Part shown: in pieces, positions 1 to 7,749 of the stretch | How the letters are laid out: every line of letters starts with the position of its first letter | How positions within the stretch are numbered: the stretch's first letter is position 1 | Source: a bacterium D16-76 | GTDB taxonomy: Bacteria > Bacillota > Clostridia > Oscillospirales > Acutalibacteraceae | NCBI GenBank assembly: GCA_009917445.1 | Contig: QZEE01000015.1 | Location: 1 to 64,000, forward strand | DNA: 64,000 nt | Direction of reading: 5' to 3' | Translations under genes and position numbers: made by a program | The notes under the pieces: model-generated | What the model saw: only the letters and a program-made list of their open reading frames with translations | Database searches by the model: none | What the model was told of the DNA's origin: nothing

Positions 1-53
1 CTGCCCCCGAGACCCCCGCCAGGGGGGATGATCCCCCCTGGACCCCCAACGCT
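1..53. repeat. GC-rich intergenic repeat module (CCCCCTGGACCCCC type)
   Basis: An inverted module in which AGGGGGG and CCCCCCT flank the short loop ATGAT, followed by GGACCCCCAACGCT. Nearly the same string recurs at 22431-22472, and shorter relatives lie at 25313-25345 and 31022-31072. It lies downstream of the GDPD gene and is non-coding. Confidence 0.6.
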
Positions 54-134
54 ATAGCCGCCGTTAGGCTGAATAGCACAAAAAAAGAGGGGTACAGAGC
101 CTCCCCCTCTCTCTTACAGATAAACAAAACATAA

Positions 135-159
135 GGCCGCCCCTTCAAAAGGGACGGCC
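135..159 (-). terminator. Intrinsic terminator of the GDPD gene
   Basis: On the minus strand an 11-bp stem (GGCCGTCCCTT with AGGGGCGGCC, one G-U pair) with a short loop is followed by a T-rich run (TTATGTTTTGTTT). It lies 40 bp past the stop codon of the phosphodiesterase gene. Confidence 0.75.
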
Positions 160-200
160 CCATTACTCTCAGATAAAGTTCAACAAATAGCTTTACGGCA

Positions 201-1145
201 TCATTCGGCCCTGGTCTGCACCGTAGCGCTGCACACCGCCGCGGACTTGGCATCTGCCAGCAGCTGTTCATAGCTGCGCTTTTTGCCGGGCTCTTCTATG
301 CTGGCAGGCAGGAAGTTTTCGAATATGCACAGGTTGCCCAGGGCACGGGCTTTTTTATAGTCCTCTTCCGTGCGCAGGGTCCAGCTTACCTCTTGCATGC
401 CCAAGACCTTCCGGGCCACCTTTAGGGAAAGGAAGCTGCGGTACTTGAAGTTATAGGCTTCAAAGTTGGGGCGGTTGTACCAGTTTGTCATCATTTTGCG
501 GGCAAAGAAGGCGCCGGTGGCTGAGAGCCCGTTTTCCCCAGCCTTCATTTTGTCCATTAGCTGGCCGCGTACTACGTCCGGGCGGTTGTCTTTAAACCAA
601 CGCACAATGCGCGGGTCAAAGGATTCCACGCAATACCAGCCTGTATAGTCCTTTAGCTGGTCCATTACCAGGTAGCAGAGCTCGTCCGGGTTGTTGTAGC
701 CCTTTAGCTCTATGATCAGGGGCGTCTTGCCGTCTACGGTTTTCAGCACCTCCGAGAAGAGCGGCACCTTTTCCTCTGTGCCAAACAGCCGGTAGCCCCG
801 CAGCTCTTCCAGGGTCATGTCCGAAATGAGCTTGTCTACCCCGCAGGTGCGCTTAATGGTATGGTCGTGGTGCACCACCACCTGCTTGTCTTTTGTCAGC
901 TGCAAGTCGAATTCCATGCCAAAGCCGCCCAGGGCAGCCAGGGAAAAGGCCGTTAAGGAGTTTTCCGGCACCTTGTTTTCCAGGTTGTGCAGGCCCCGGT
1001 GGGCGTAGTCGTAGTTTTTAAACTCTGTAAAATCCGGCTTGCGCCCCGCTGGGGCTATGGCCCAGAGCCACACGGCCAGGGTGGTTAATAAAAGAAGGAC
1101 CGCCAGAACGGCGGCAAGGACAAAGATGGCTGTTCCCGAAATCAT
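201..1145 (-). CDS. Membrane-anchored glycerophosphodiester phosphodiesterase
   Basis: Predicted GDPD-family enzyme that hydrolyses glycerophosphodiesters to glycerol-3-phosphate and an alcohol. Residues 5-33 form one N-terminal hydrophobic helix, so the catalytic domain is probably tethered outside the membrane. The family signature is visible: HRG at 49-51 with EN at 61-62, E78 and D80 (metal ligands in the family), HHD at 92-94, and an ELKG strand further on. The length of 314 residues is normal for a single-TM GDPD. It stands alone with its own terminator and diverges from the alpha-xylosidase gene. The substrate (teichoic acid or phospholipid fragments) cannot be read from the sequence. 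Confidence 0.88.
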   Translation of the reverse strand: MISGTAIFVLAAVLAVLLLLTTLAVWLWAIAPAGRKPDFTEFKNYDYAHRGLHNLENKVPENSLTAFSLAALGGFGMEFDLQLTKDKQVVVHHDHTIKRTCGVDKLISDMTLEELRGYRLFGTEEKVPLFSEVLKTVDGKTPLIIELKGYNNPDELCYLVMDQLKDYTGWYCVESFDPRIVRWFKDNRPDVVRGQLMDKMKAGENGLSATGAFFARKMMTNWYNRPNFEAYNFKYRSFLSLKVARKVLGMQEVSWTLRTEEDYKKARALGNLCIFENFLPASIEEPGKKRSYEQLLADAKSAAVCSATVQTRAE

Positions 1146-1212
1146 TTCTAAAACCTCCGGTTCCCTTTTTTGATTTTTTGTGAGGATTTACCGCATTTTT
1201 CCCCATCCAGGC

Positions 1213-1241
1213 TTGCGGCCTTATGGGCTATAAGCTATAAT
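1213..1241 (+). promoter_or_regulatory. Probable sigma-A promoter of the alpha-xylosidase gene
   Basis: TTGCGG (1213-1218), a 17-bp spacer and a perfect TATAAT (1236-1241), pointing at the gene that begins at 1381. The palindrome at 1244-1275 would sit over the transcription start. Confidence 0.6.
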
Positions 1242-1243
1242 AG

Positions 1244-1275
1244 CGGTATGGGGCATAGTATATTATACTATACCG
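1244..1275. promoter_or_regulatory. Operator-like palindrome downstream of the yicI promoter
   Basis: ATAGTATA-T-TATACTAT (1255-1271) is a perfect 17-bp palindrome. It is flanked by an outer pair CGGTAT (1244-1249) and ATACCG (1270-1275). Its position immediately after the -10 box fits a repressor site. No regulator gene is adjacent, so the protein that binds is unknown. Confidence 0.5.
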
Positions 1276-1380
1276 TATTCCGCCCTATTTTTCAACTACA
1301 ATCTTTATGAAAACATATGGGCCGTGAAAGGGGCTTGCGGCCCGGGCTAAAGCGCCCAGGGCCGCGGAAAGGAGCGCGCG

Positions 1381-3696
1381 ATGAAATTTACAAAAGGCTA
1401 TTGGCTGAACCTGCCCGGGGTAGAAAACGCGGACTGCGTGCAGATCCGGCAGGTGAAGGCCAGCGAAAAAGAGGTGTACCTGTACGCCGTGCCCTACGCC
1501 CAGGATGAACGGGCCATGGGCGGGCCTGTGCTGGAACTGTTTATCACCTCCCCCAAGCGGGACATCCTGCGGATGCAGGCCGTGCATTTTATGGGCAGCG
1601 CCAAAAAGGAGCCCCGGTTTGAGCTGGATATGGAAGACCTGCCCCTAGATGTCCAGGAGACCCGCAAGGGCCTTACCATACAGTCTGGCAAGACCCGACT
1701 GGCCATTACCCTAAATCCCGCTTCGTTTACCTTTTCCCACGACGGCCGGGTGCTTACCCGCATTGGGGACCGCTTCGGCCATGCGATGGTCAGCACCATG
1801 AAGACCCCGGAAGGGCCTTTTATGCGGGTGCAGTTTGACCAGTGCATTGGCGAGCGCATTTACGGCCTGGGCGAGCGGTTCACCCCCTTTGTAAAAAACG
1901 GCCAGGTGGTGGACATGTGGAACGAGGACGGGGGCACCAGCTCCGAGATCGCCTATAAGAACATACCCTTTTACCTGAGCAACAACAGCTACGGGGTGCT
2001 GGTAAATTCCAGCGGGCCGGTTTCCTTTGAGGTGTGCTCGGAGGCGGTGACGCGGGTGCAGTTCTCGGTGCCGGGGGAGAAGGTCGACTTTATGGTCATA
2101 GGGGGCCGCGGCGGTAAAGAGGTCCTGCAAAACTACACGGCCCTTACCGGCCGCCCTGCCCTGCCCCCGGCTTGGAGCTTTGGCCTGTGGCTGACCACCT
2201 CCTTTACTACCAGCTATGACGAGGAAACCGTTACCAGCTTTGTAGACGGCATGGCCCAGCGGCATATCCCCCTCCATGTGTTCCACTTTGACTGCTACTG
2301 GATGAAGGAAAACGAATGGTGCAGCTTCCAGTGGGACGAGGCTATGTTCGACGACGCCCCTGCCATGCTCAAACGCATGAAGGAAGAAAAGGGGCTGAAA
2401 ATCTGCGTGTGGATAAACCCCTATATCGCGCAGAAATCCCCCCTGTTTAAAGAGGGGATGGAAAAGGGCTACCTGCTGAAAAGGCCCAACGGCGACGTAT
2501 GGCAATGGGACATGTGGCAGGCGGGCATGGGCCTGGTAGACTTTACCAACCCCGGCGCCTGGCGCTGGTACCAGGATAAGCTGCGGGCCCTGCTGGACAT
2601 GGGCGTAGACTGCTTTAAGACAGATTTCGGCGAGCGCATTCCTACCGACGTGGCCTATGCGGACGGCAGCGACCCGGTGCTGATGCATAACTATTACACC
2701 TATCTGTATAATAAATGCGTGTTTGAGCTGCTGGAAGGGTACAGGGGCCCGGGGCAGGCCTGCCTGTTTGCCCGCAGCGCTACGGTGGGCGGGCAGAAGT
2801 TCCCCGTACACTGGGGCGGCGACTGCACCTCCAATTACCTATCTATGTGGGAGAGCCTGCGGGCCGGGCTGTCCCTGTGCATGTCCGGCTTCGGGTTTTG
2901 GAGCCATGACATCGGCGGCTTTGAGGGCACGGCCCCGGCAGGGGTCTATAAGCGCTGGGCGGCCTTTGGGCTTTTGTCCACCCACTCCCGGCTGCACGGC
3001 AGCCAGTCTTACCGGGTGCCGTGGCTGTTTGGGGAAGAGGCCGTGGACGTGCTGCGGCGGTTCACCAACTTGAAATGCACGCTGATGCCTTACTTATATT
3101 CCAACGCTGTATACACCCACCAGACCGGCGTGCCCACCATGCGGGCTATGACATTGGAATTCCCCTCTGACATGGCCTGCTATGACCTGGACCGCCAGTA
3201 CATGCTGGGGGAAAGCCTGCTGGTGGCCCCGGTGTTCAGCGATTCCGGCGACGTAAACTACTACCTGCCCCATGGCCTGTGGACAAACCTGCTGGACAAC
3301 CACGTGGTAGAAGGCGGCCAGTGGATCCACGAGATCCACGATTTCATGAGCCTGCCCCTGATGGTACGCCCCAACACCCTGCTGCCCATAGGCGCAGACA
3401 GCCAGAACGTGGAGTACGATTATGGCAAGGGCCTTAGCCTGCATTTGTTCCAGTTGGCAACGGCGGCCCGGGCCAGTGTAAAGGATATGTATGGCAAGGA
3501 TTTGCTGGACGTAGAAGCCGTGAACCAGGCCGGGCATGTTACCGTAACTTTCAAAGGGCGCGGGGAAGACGTGTCCGTCGTGCTGCGGGGCATAGAGGAG
3601 GTGCGCGGCCTTGCCGGCGCCCGGGCCGAGGCGACCCCCTTGGGCCTGCGCCTTTGGGCAGAGCCGGGGCTGGGGGAGATCCGGTTTGCTTTGTGA
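1381..3696 (+). CDS. yicI: Alpha-xylosidase, glycoside hydrolase family 31
   Basis: Predicted cytoplasmic enzyme that removes alpha-1,6-linked xylose from isoprimeverose-type xyloglucan fragments. At 771 residues it is almost the same length as E. coli YicI. The nucleophile region reads KTDFGERIPTDV with Asp415; WGGDCTSNY carries the probable acid/base Asp481; and GFWSHDIGGFEG is the conserved GH31 substrate loop. No signal peptide is present, and AAAGGAG precedes the ATG. No xylose or xyloglucan transport genes adjoin it; the only transport gene nearby is the convergent truncated binding protein. Regulation is probably through the palindrome at 1244-1275. Confidence 0.92.
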   Translation: MKFTKGYWLNLPGVENADCVQIRQVKASEKEVYLYAVPYAQDERAMGGPVLELFITSPKRDILRMQAVHFMGSAKKEPRFELDMEDLPLDVQETRKGLTIQSGKTRLAITLNPASFTFSHDGRVLTRIGDRFGHAMVSTMKTPEGPFMRVQFDQCIGERIYGLGERFTPFVKNGQVVDMWNEDGGTSSEIAYKNIPFYLSNNSYGVLVNSSGPVSFEVCSEAVTRVQFSVPGEKVDFMVIGGRGGKEVLQNYTALTGRPALPPAWSFGLWLTTSFTTSYDEETVTSFVDGMAQRHIPLHVFHFDCYWMKENEWCSFQWDEAMFDDAPAMLKRMKEEKGLKICVWINPYIAQKSPLFKEGMEKGYLLKRPNGDVWQWDMWQAGMGLVDFTNPGAWRWYQDKLRALLDMGVDCFKTDFGERIPTDVAYADGSDPVLMHNYYTYLYNKCVFELLEGYRGPGQACLFARSATVGGQKFPVHWGGDCTSNYLSMWESLRAGLSLCMSGFGFWSHDIGGFEGTAPAGVYKRWAAFGLLSTHSRLHGSQSYRVPWLFGEEAVDVLRRFTNLKCTLMPYLYSNAVYTHQTGVPTMRAMTLEFPSDMACYDLDRQYMLGESLLVAPVFSDSGDVNYYLPHGLWTNLLDNHVVEGGQWIHEIHDFMSLPLMVRPNTLLPIGADSQNVEYDYGKGLSLHLFQLATAARASVKDMYGKDLLDVEAVNQAGHVTVTFKGRGEDVSVVLRGIEEVRGLAGARAEATPLGLRLWAEPGLGEIRFAL

Positions 3697-3724
3697 ATAG
3701 GGATTGGGGCGCTGCCCCAAACCC

Positions 3725-3775
3725 CGCTCAAGGGTTTGCACCCTTGAGAATCCCACGCTTCGCTTCGTGGGGTTA
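3725..3775 (-). repeat. Family F palindromic repeat at the end of a truncated gene
   Basis: Read on the minus strand it contains GCGAAGCGTGGGATTC, then a stem CTCAAGGG/CCCTTGAG. Copies with the same core but different, still-paired stems lie at 32661-32716, 38101-38157 and 58925-58980. The TAA stop of the binding-protein gene (3773-3775) lies in the AACCCCAC edge of this module. Confidence 0.65.
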
Positions 3776-4987
3776 GAGGTTGCGTCTGGGCAGGCCACCG
3801 GGCCGGCGCAGGTAGTGACCGATTTCGGTTAGGCACAAGAGGGTTGTGGTAAGGCACAGGCCCGGCGCCAGGAGGATCCACCACGCGCCGGCGCCCACGC
3901 TGAGGGTAAAGCCCACTTCCTCCCCGTCCCGCTGGTAAAAGCCCTGGGGGCCCAGGGTGCACCCGGCGGCTTCCAAAAGGCTGCGGCAGCGCTGGGGGTC
4001 GTAGGTGTATTTTTCCACGTCTTCGCAGTTGTAGATATTCCGCTGCAGGGGGCTGTAGGCTACGGCCCCCTGGCCCAGCACCACGGTGTCTAAGATAGCC
4101 TGCCGGTCCAGGGCATAGCACAGGGCGGGTATGAGGTCGCGGTTTTCCTGCCAGTATCGATTTTGGAAATTAAACAGGATGCCCCGGTAGTCCGAGGTCT
4201 TCATGTCGTAGCAGGCGTACCCGTCCTTGCCGGCAAAGGGCTGGGCGTCCCGGGGAGCCAACAAGGCCAAATCCAGCTCACCAGCCTCCATCTGTACGGC
4301 CTTGGCGCTGTCGTCGCTTACGATTTTAAAAATCACCCGCCCGATATGGGGCTCGCCTTTGTAGTAGTCCTGGTTTTTTACCAGGGTAATGGCCTGCCCG
4401 GCGTCCCAGCTGTCCAATTTATAAGGGCCCGTGCCAATAGGGGCCCGGAAGAAAGCGGATTCCTGCATATCTTCCCCTTCCAGCCGGTGCCGGGGCAGGA
4501 TGGCCATGGACATATAATCTAAAAAGGCCACGTTGGGGGCGGAAAGCCGGAAGGAAATGGTGTGCTCATCTTTTACAGTGATTTCCTCCACGTCCTCAAA
4601 GTTGGGGGCGTTTTCCGAGGCGTTCTCCGGGTTTTGGATGGCTTCTATGGTGAATTTCACGTCTTCTGCCGTGAAGGGCTCGCCGTCGTGCCATTTGACG
4701 CCCTCCCGCAGATGGAAGGTGTATGTACAGCTGGCCTCGTCAAAATCCCAGCTTTCGGCCAGCCCAGGGGCCACCTGGTTCTCGCCGTTGTGGGAGGTAA
4801 GGCCGCTGAAAAGCAGCAGGTTGATTTCCCCGTGCTCGTCTATAGCGGGGTTGATGCGGGTATAGTCGCCGCTGGCATAGACCAGGGTGCTTTCGTCGGG
4901 CGGGCTTTGGGGGGATGCGCAGGCGCTAAAGGCCAAGGCAAGGGCCAGCGCCCACAAAAGGGCCCTGCATTTTTTTAGGGTTTTCAT
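3773..4987 (-). CDS. Oligopeptide/dipeptide ABC transporter substrate-binding lipoprotein, C-terminally truncated
   Basis: Family 5 (DppA/OppA-like) extracytoplasmic solute-binding protein. It has an N-terminal signal helix and a lipobox ending at the Cys of FSAC, so it would be lipid-anchored. The body carries family features such as GLAESWDF, TYTFHLREGVKWHDG and RAPIGTGPYKLDSW. At 404 residues it is about 100 shorter than the family. After EEVGFTLSVGAG the sequence turns into an unrelated tail ending LPRRNL, and its stop codon lies in a dispersed repeat, so the C-terminal lobe is missing. No permease or ATPase genes are adjacent. I chose the ATG at 4987 because AGGAGG lies 9 bp upstream. 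It is probably a decaying gene. Confidence 0.75.
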   Translation of the reverse strand: MKTLKKCRALLWALALALAFSACASPQSPPDESTLVYASGDYTRINPAIDEHGEINLLLFSGLTSHNGENQVAPGLAESWDFDEASCTYTFHLREGVKWHDGEPFTAEDVKFTIEAIQNPENASENAPNFEDVEEITVKDEHTISFRLSAPNVAFLDYMSMAILPRHRLEGEDMQESAFFRAPIGTGPYKLDSWDAGQAITLVKNQDYYKGEPHIGRVIFKIVSDDSAKAVQMEAGELDLALLAPRDAQPFAGKDGYACYDMKTSDYRGILFNFQNRYWQENRDLIPALCYALDRQAILDTVVLGQGAVAYSPLQRNIYNCEDVEKYTYDPQRCRSLLEAAGCTLGPQGFYQRDGEEVGFTLSVGAGAWWILLAPGLCLTTTLLCLTEIGHYLRRPGGLPRRNL

Positions 4988-5025
4988 AGTAGGCAACCTC
5001 CTGTGCCCCTATCCGGGCAAAAGAA

Positions 5026-5061
5026 AAAGGCACACCGCCCTTCTGGGAAGGGCGTATGCCT
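5026..5061 (-). terminator. Intrinsic terminator downstream of spoVAE
   Basis: A stem of about 15 bp (AAGGCATACGCCCTT with AAGGGCGGTGTGCCTT) is followed on the minus strand by TTTCTTTTG. It lies between spoVAE and the binding-protein gene, so it ends spoVAE transcripts or attenuates read-through. Confidence 0.7.
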
Positions 5062-5222
5062 TCGTGTGCATACATGTGCCGCGGGTAGGGGATAAAATAA
5101 AAGTAAGGGCTGCTGCCCGGGTAGGCGGCTTCTTGCCGCCGGTACTTAGAGAGTATGGCGGAATTTTTCAGGGAAGTCAACCTTTTTACCCGGCTCCTTT
5201 TGTGAATTTTGCAGCAGGGGCC

Positions 5223-5579
5223 TCAGGATTTGTCCTTAGGCTTTGCAAAAAGCGCCGCCAGGTACCCAAAGAACACCGCGGCGGCCGTGCCCGCAGCGCC
5301 CGCTGTCAAGCCGCCGGTAAAAGCCCCCAGCAAGCCCTTTTCCTGTACGGCTTCCCGCACCCCCTCAGAAAGCGCCCAGCCAAAGCCGCACAGGGGCACA
5401 GTGGCCCCGCAGCCCGCGTAGTCCACCAGGGGGGTATACAGCCCCAGGGCCCCCAAAAGCACCCCGGTGGTGACAAACATCACCATAATGCGGGCGGGGG
5501 TAAGCTTGGTTAAGTCAATAAGCAGCTGGCCGATGACGCAGATCAGCCCGCCCACCCAGAAAGCGTTTATATATTCCAC
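5223..5579 (-). CDS. spoVAE: Stage V sporulation protein AE
   Basis: Small polytopic membrane protein of the SpoVA channel that moves Ca-dipicolinate into the forespore and releases it at germination. The sequence INAFWVGGLICVIGQLLID, then TPARIMVMFVTTGVLLG and AGCGATVPLCGFG, matches the SpoVAE family. I prefer a GTG start at 5579: GAGGGAG lies just upstream and the 118-residue product has the normal family length; the longer frame would add 12 polar residues. The usual partners spoVAC and spoVAD are not adjacent, so this copy is separated from the rest of a SpoVA operon. Confidence 0.88.
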   Translation of the reverse strand: MEYINAFWVGGLICVIGQLLIDLTKLTPARIMVMFVTTGVLLGALGLYTPLVDYAGCGATVPLCGFGWALSEGVREAVQEKGLLGAFTGGLTAGAAGTAAAVFFGYLAALFAKPKDKS

Positions 5580-5765
5580 GTTCTCTCCCTCTTTCTTTAT
5601 TGTTGATTGGCCCATCTAAAGCCTAGTCTTTTCCAAAACAGGCCCCGCTATGCGCCCGGCCCTGCCTGGCGCTGGTTTTCTTTCCAGACAGCCAAATCCA
5701 GGCAGGCGCAAGGGGGTGTCCAAATTGCAGAGTTTACAGAGGAAACCCAATAAATTTGCAAAATC

Positions 5766-5842
5766 AATTTTAGGATCAAACCCTTTTTTAAAAGGGTTTG
5801 TGGGGCTTTTAGGGGCGAAGCCCCTAAACCGCCGGAGGCATA
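5766..5842. repeat. Intergenic palindromic module (AAACCCTTTT/AAAAGGGTTT, then CCGCCGGAGG)
   Basis: A stem AAACCC..GGGTTT is followed by a second stem GGGGC..GCCCC and the CCGCCGGAGG edge. The first part is almost identical at 48187-48217 and 41403-41434. It occupies much of the 425-bp gap between spoVAE and the oxidoreductase gene. No open reading frame in the gap looks real. Confidence 0.65.
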
Positions 5843-5904
5843 AAACGCGCGGTTGGACACTCCCGGCGCAAGTTTTACCTTGCAGGAAACGGCCATTTGT
5901 GCTA

Positions 5905-5913
5905 TGCTATAAT
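5905..5913 (+). promoter_or_regulatory. Extended -10 promoter element for the oxidoreductase gene
   Basis: TGC immediately before TATAAT (5908-5913) is an extended -10 motif pointing at the gene that begins at 6005. No good -35 box is visible. Confidence 0.45.
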
Positions 5914-6004
5914 GGAGTGAAAAGCTGCCTGCCTAAGGTGCGCGGGCAGCAGGAAAGCAGGGCAGGCAAGGCCCTGGCGGGAAAATGAGAGAGAGGCAAA
6001 AATC

Positions 6005-7429
6005 ATGAGATATGACGCAGTAATCATCGGCGCGGGCGTAACCGGCAGCGCCGTAGCCCGGGAGCTGTCCCGGCGGCAGGGACGTTTTTTGGTGGTAGAG
6101 CGTGCCGGGGACGTGTGCGAGGGCACCAGCAAGGCTAACTCCGCCATTGTGCACGCGGGCTTTGACGCCGAGCCCGGCTCTAAAAAAGCCGAAATGAACG
6201 TGCTGGGCAACGAGAAAATGACACAGCTGGCCCAAGAGCTGGATATCCCCTTTAAGCGGGTAGGGGCTTTTGTGGTCTGCTTAAACGAAGAGGACATGCC
6301 CAAGCTGCAGGGGCTCTACGACCGCGGCATAGCAAACGGTGTTAAGGGCCTGTCCATCCTTACCGGCGAAGAAGCCCGCAAGCGCGAGCCCAACCTCAGC
6401 GATAAGGTCTGCGCCGCCCTTTTCGCCAGGACCTCCGGCATTATCTGCCCCTTTGAGCTAACCCTGGGCATGGCCGAAAGCGCCGCTAAAAATGGCGTAG
6501 AGTTCCGGTTTAACACCGAAGTCCAGCAGGTTGAAAAGGCCGGAAGCGGCTGGCTCCTCCACACCAACCGGGGCGATATCGAGGCTGCCGCCCTCATCAA
6601 CGCCGCCGGGGTCTACGCCGACGCCCTCCACAACCAGGCCTGCGACAGCCAGCTGCACATCACCCCCCGCAAGGGCGAGTACTGCCTGCTGGACAAAACC
6701 GCCGGCGCCCACGTAAAGAGCACTATTTTCCAGCTTCCCGGCAAATACGGCAAGGGCGTGCTGGTGTCCCCCACAGTCCACGGCAACCTGCTGGTTGGCC
6801 CCACAGCCGTAGACATCGAGGACAAAGAGGACACCGCCACCACCGCCGCCGGCCTTCAGGACTTACAGGAAAAGTCCGGCCTGGCTGTAGACCGTGTGCC
6901 TCTGCGCCAGGTGATTACCTCCTTTATGGGCCTGCGCGCCCACGAGGACGGCGACGACTTCGTCCTGGGCGAAACCGCCGAAGGCTTCTTTGACTGCGCG
7001 GGCATCGAGTCCCCGGGCCTTACCAGCGCCCCGGCCATCGGCGCTTATATAGCGGGTTTGGTGGCGGAGAAGCTTTCCCTTCCGGTTAACCCGGGCTTTG
7101 ACCCCATTCGCAAGGGCGTGCCCCGCCTCCATGAGATGTCCCCCCAGCAGCGGGCTGAAAGGATAAAGGAAAACCCCGCCTATGGCAACATCATCTGCCG
7201 CTGCGAGGAAATCTCTGAGGGCGAGATCGTCGACGCCATCCACGGTATTTTGGGCGCCCGCACCTTAGACGGTGTCAAGCGCCGCACCCGCGCCGGCATG
7301 GGCCGCTGCCAAAGCGGGTTCTGTTCCCCCCGGGTTATGGAGCTTCTTTGCCGTGAGCTGGGCCTTACCCTGGATGAAGTGCGCAAGAACGGGGCCCAGT
7401 CTCAGATTGTTTTGGAGCGCACCCGCTGA
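6005..7429 (+). CDS. FAD-dependent oxidoreductase, GlpA-like, with C-terminal [2Fe-2S] (BFD) domain
   Basis: DAO-fold flavoenzyme of the anaerobic glycerol-3-phosphate dehydrogenase / L-2-hydroxyglutarate oxidase group. The FAD-binding fold begins at the N terminus (IIGAGVTGSAVARELS). Residues from about 395 on form a BFD-like iron-sulphur domain with ICRCEE and the CQSGFC pair. The 474-residue length matches the two-domain clostridial proteins rather than aerobic GlpD. In glp operons such proteins act with GlpB-like and GlpC-like partners, but none is adjacent here, so the electron acceptor and exact substrate are unknown. GAGAGAGG precedes the ATG. Confidence 0.8.
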   Translation: MRYDAVIIGAGVTGSAVARELSRRQGRFLVVERAGDVCEGTSKANSAIVHAGFDAEPGSKKAEMNVLGNEKMTQLAQELDIPFKRVGAFVVCLNEEDMPKLQGLYDRGIANGVKGLSILTGEEARKREPNLSDKVCAALFARTSGIICPFELTLGMAESAAKNGVEFRFNTEVQQVEKAGSGWLLHTNRGDIEAAALINAAGVYADALHNQACDSQLHITPRKGEYCLLDKTAGAHVKSTIFQLPGKYGKGVLVSPTVHGNLLVGPTAVDIEDKEDTATTAAGLQDLQEKSGLAVDRVPLRQVITSFMGLRAHEDGDDFVLGETAEGFFDCAGIESPGLTSAPAIGAYIAGLVAEKLSLPVNPGFDPIRKGVPRLHEMSPQQRAERIKENPAYGNIICRCEEISEGEIVDAIHGILGARTLDGVKRRTRAGMGRCQSGFCSPRVMELLCRELGLTLDEVRKNGAQSQIVLERTR

Positions 7430-7518
7430 GCTTTTGCCTCCGGCGGCATAAGAACCTTTTTTGAGGAAAAAGGTCCTTATGGATCTCCAAAAACCTTTGC
7501 CGCCCACGTCCCGGCCCT

Positions 7519-7695
7519 CCCATTGGCCGCTTGCGCGGCTTTTACAGAGTGCAGCCGCCTGTCTCCGTGAGCAAGCTCCCTCCGACAGCCGGCTGCACTC
7601 TGTAAGTTTTCCTGCGGAAAACCAATGGGCTTATGGGGAGGGAAGGGTATACACAACGAGTAAAAATAGCGGGATTCCGGCAAAGCCGGCCTCCC
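7519..7695. repeat. Nested long palindrome and hairpin upstream of mnmA
   Basis: This fills most of the 320-bp gap before mnmA. The core is a 16-bp perfect stem TTACAGAGTGCAGCCG (7542-7557) with its complement at 7590-7605, continued inward by CTGTC/GACAG. An outer pair CCCATTGG (7519-7526) and CCAATGGG (7622-7629) encloses it. A separate hairpin GGGATTCCGGC-aaa-GCCGGCCTCCC lies at 7671-7695. The function is unknown: it could act as DNA or as part of an mnmA leader RNA. Confidence 0.55.
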
Positions 7696-7749
7696 GTGCT
7701 TGCCAAAGGGGCTACGTGCGTATTTCCCCGTTAAGAAGGAGGTAAACCC

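Noticed and set aside
3420-4121. Overlapping minus-strand frame as a frameshifted continuation of the binding protein
   Set aside because: Its sequence downstream of the break does not restore family 5 binding-protein similarity, so the loss is a truncation rather than a simple frameshift.
7430-7749. T-box or other amino-acid riboswitch upstream of mnmA
   Set aside because: No T-box sequence, no specifier loop and no antiterminator arrangement; the palindromes look like intergenic repeat structures.
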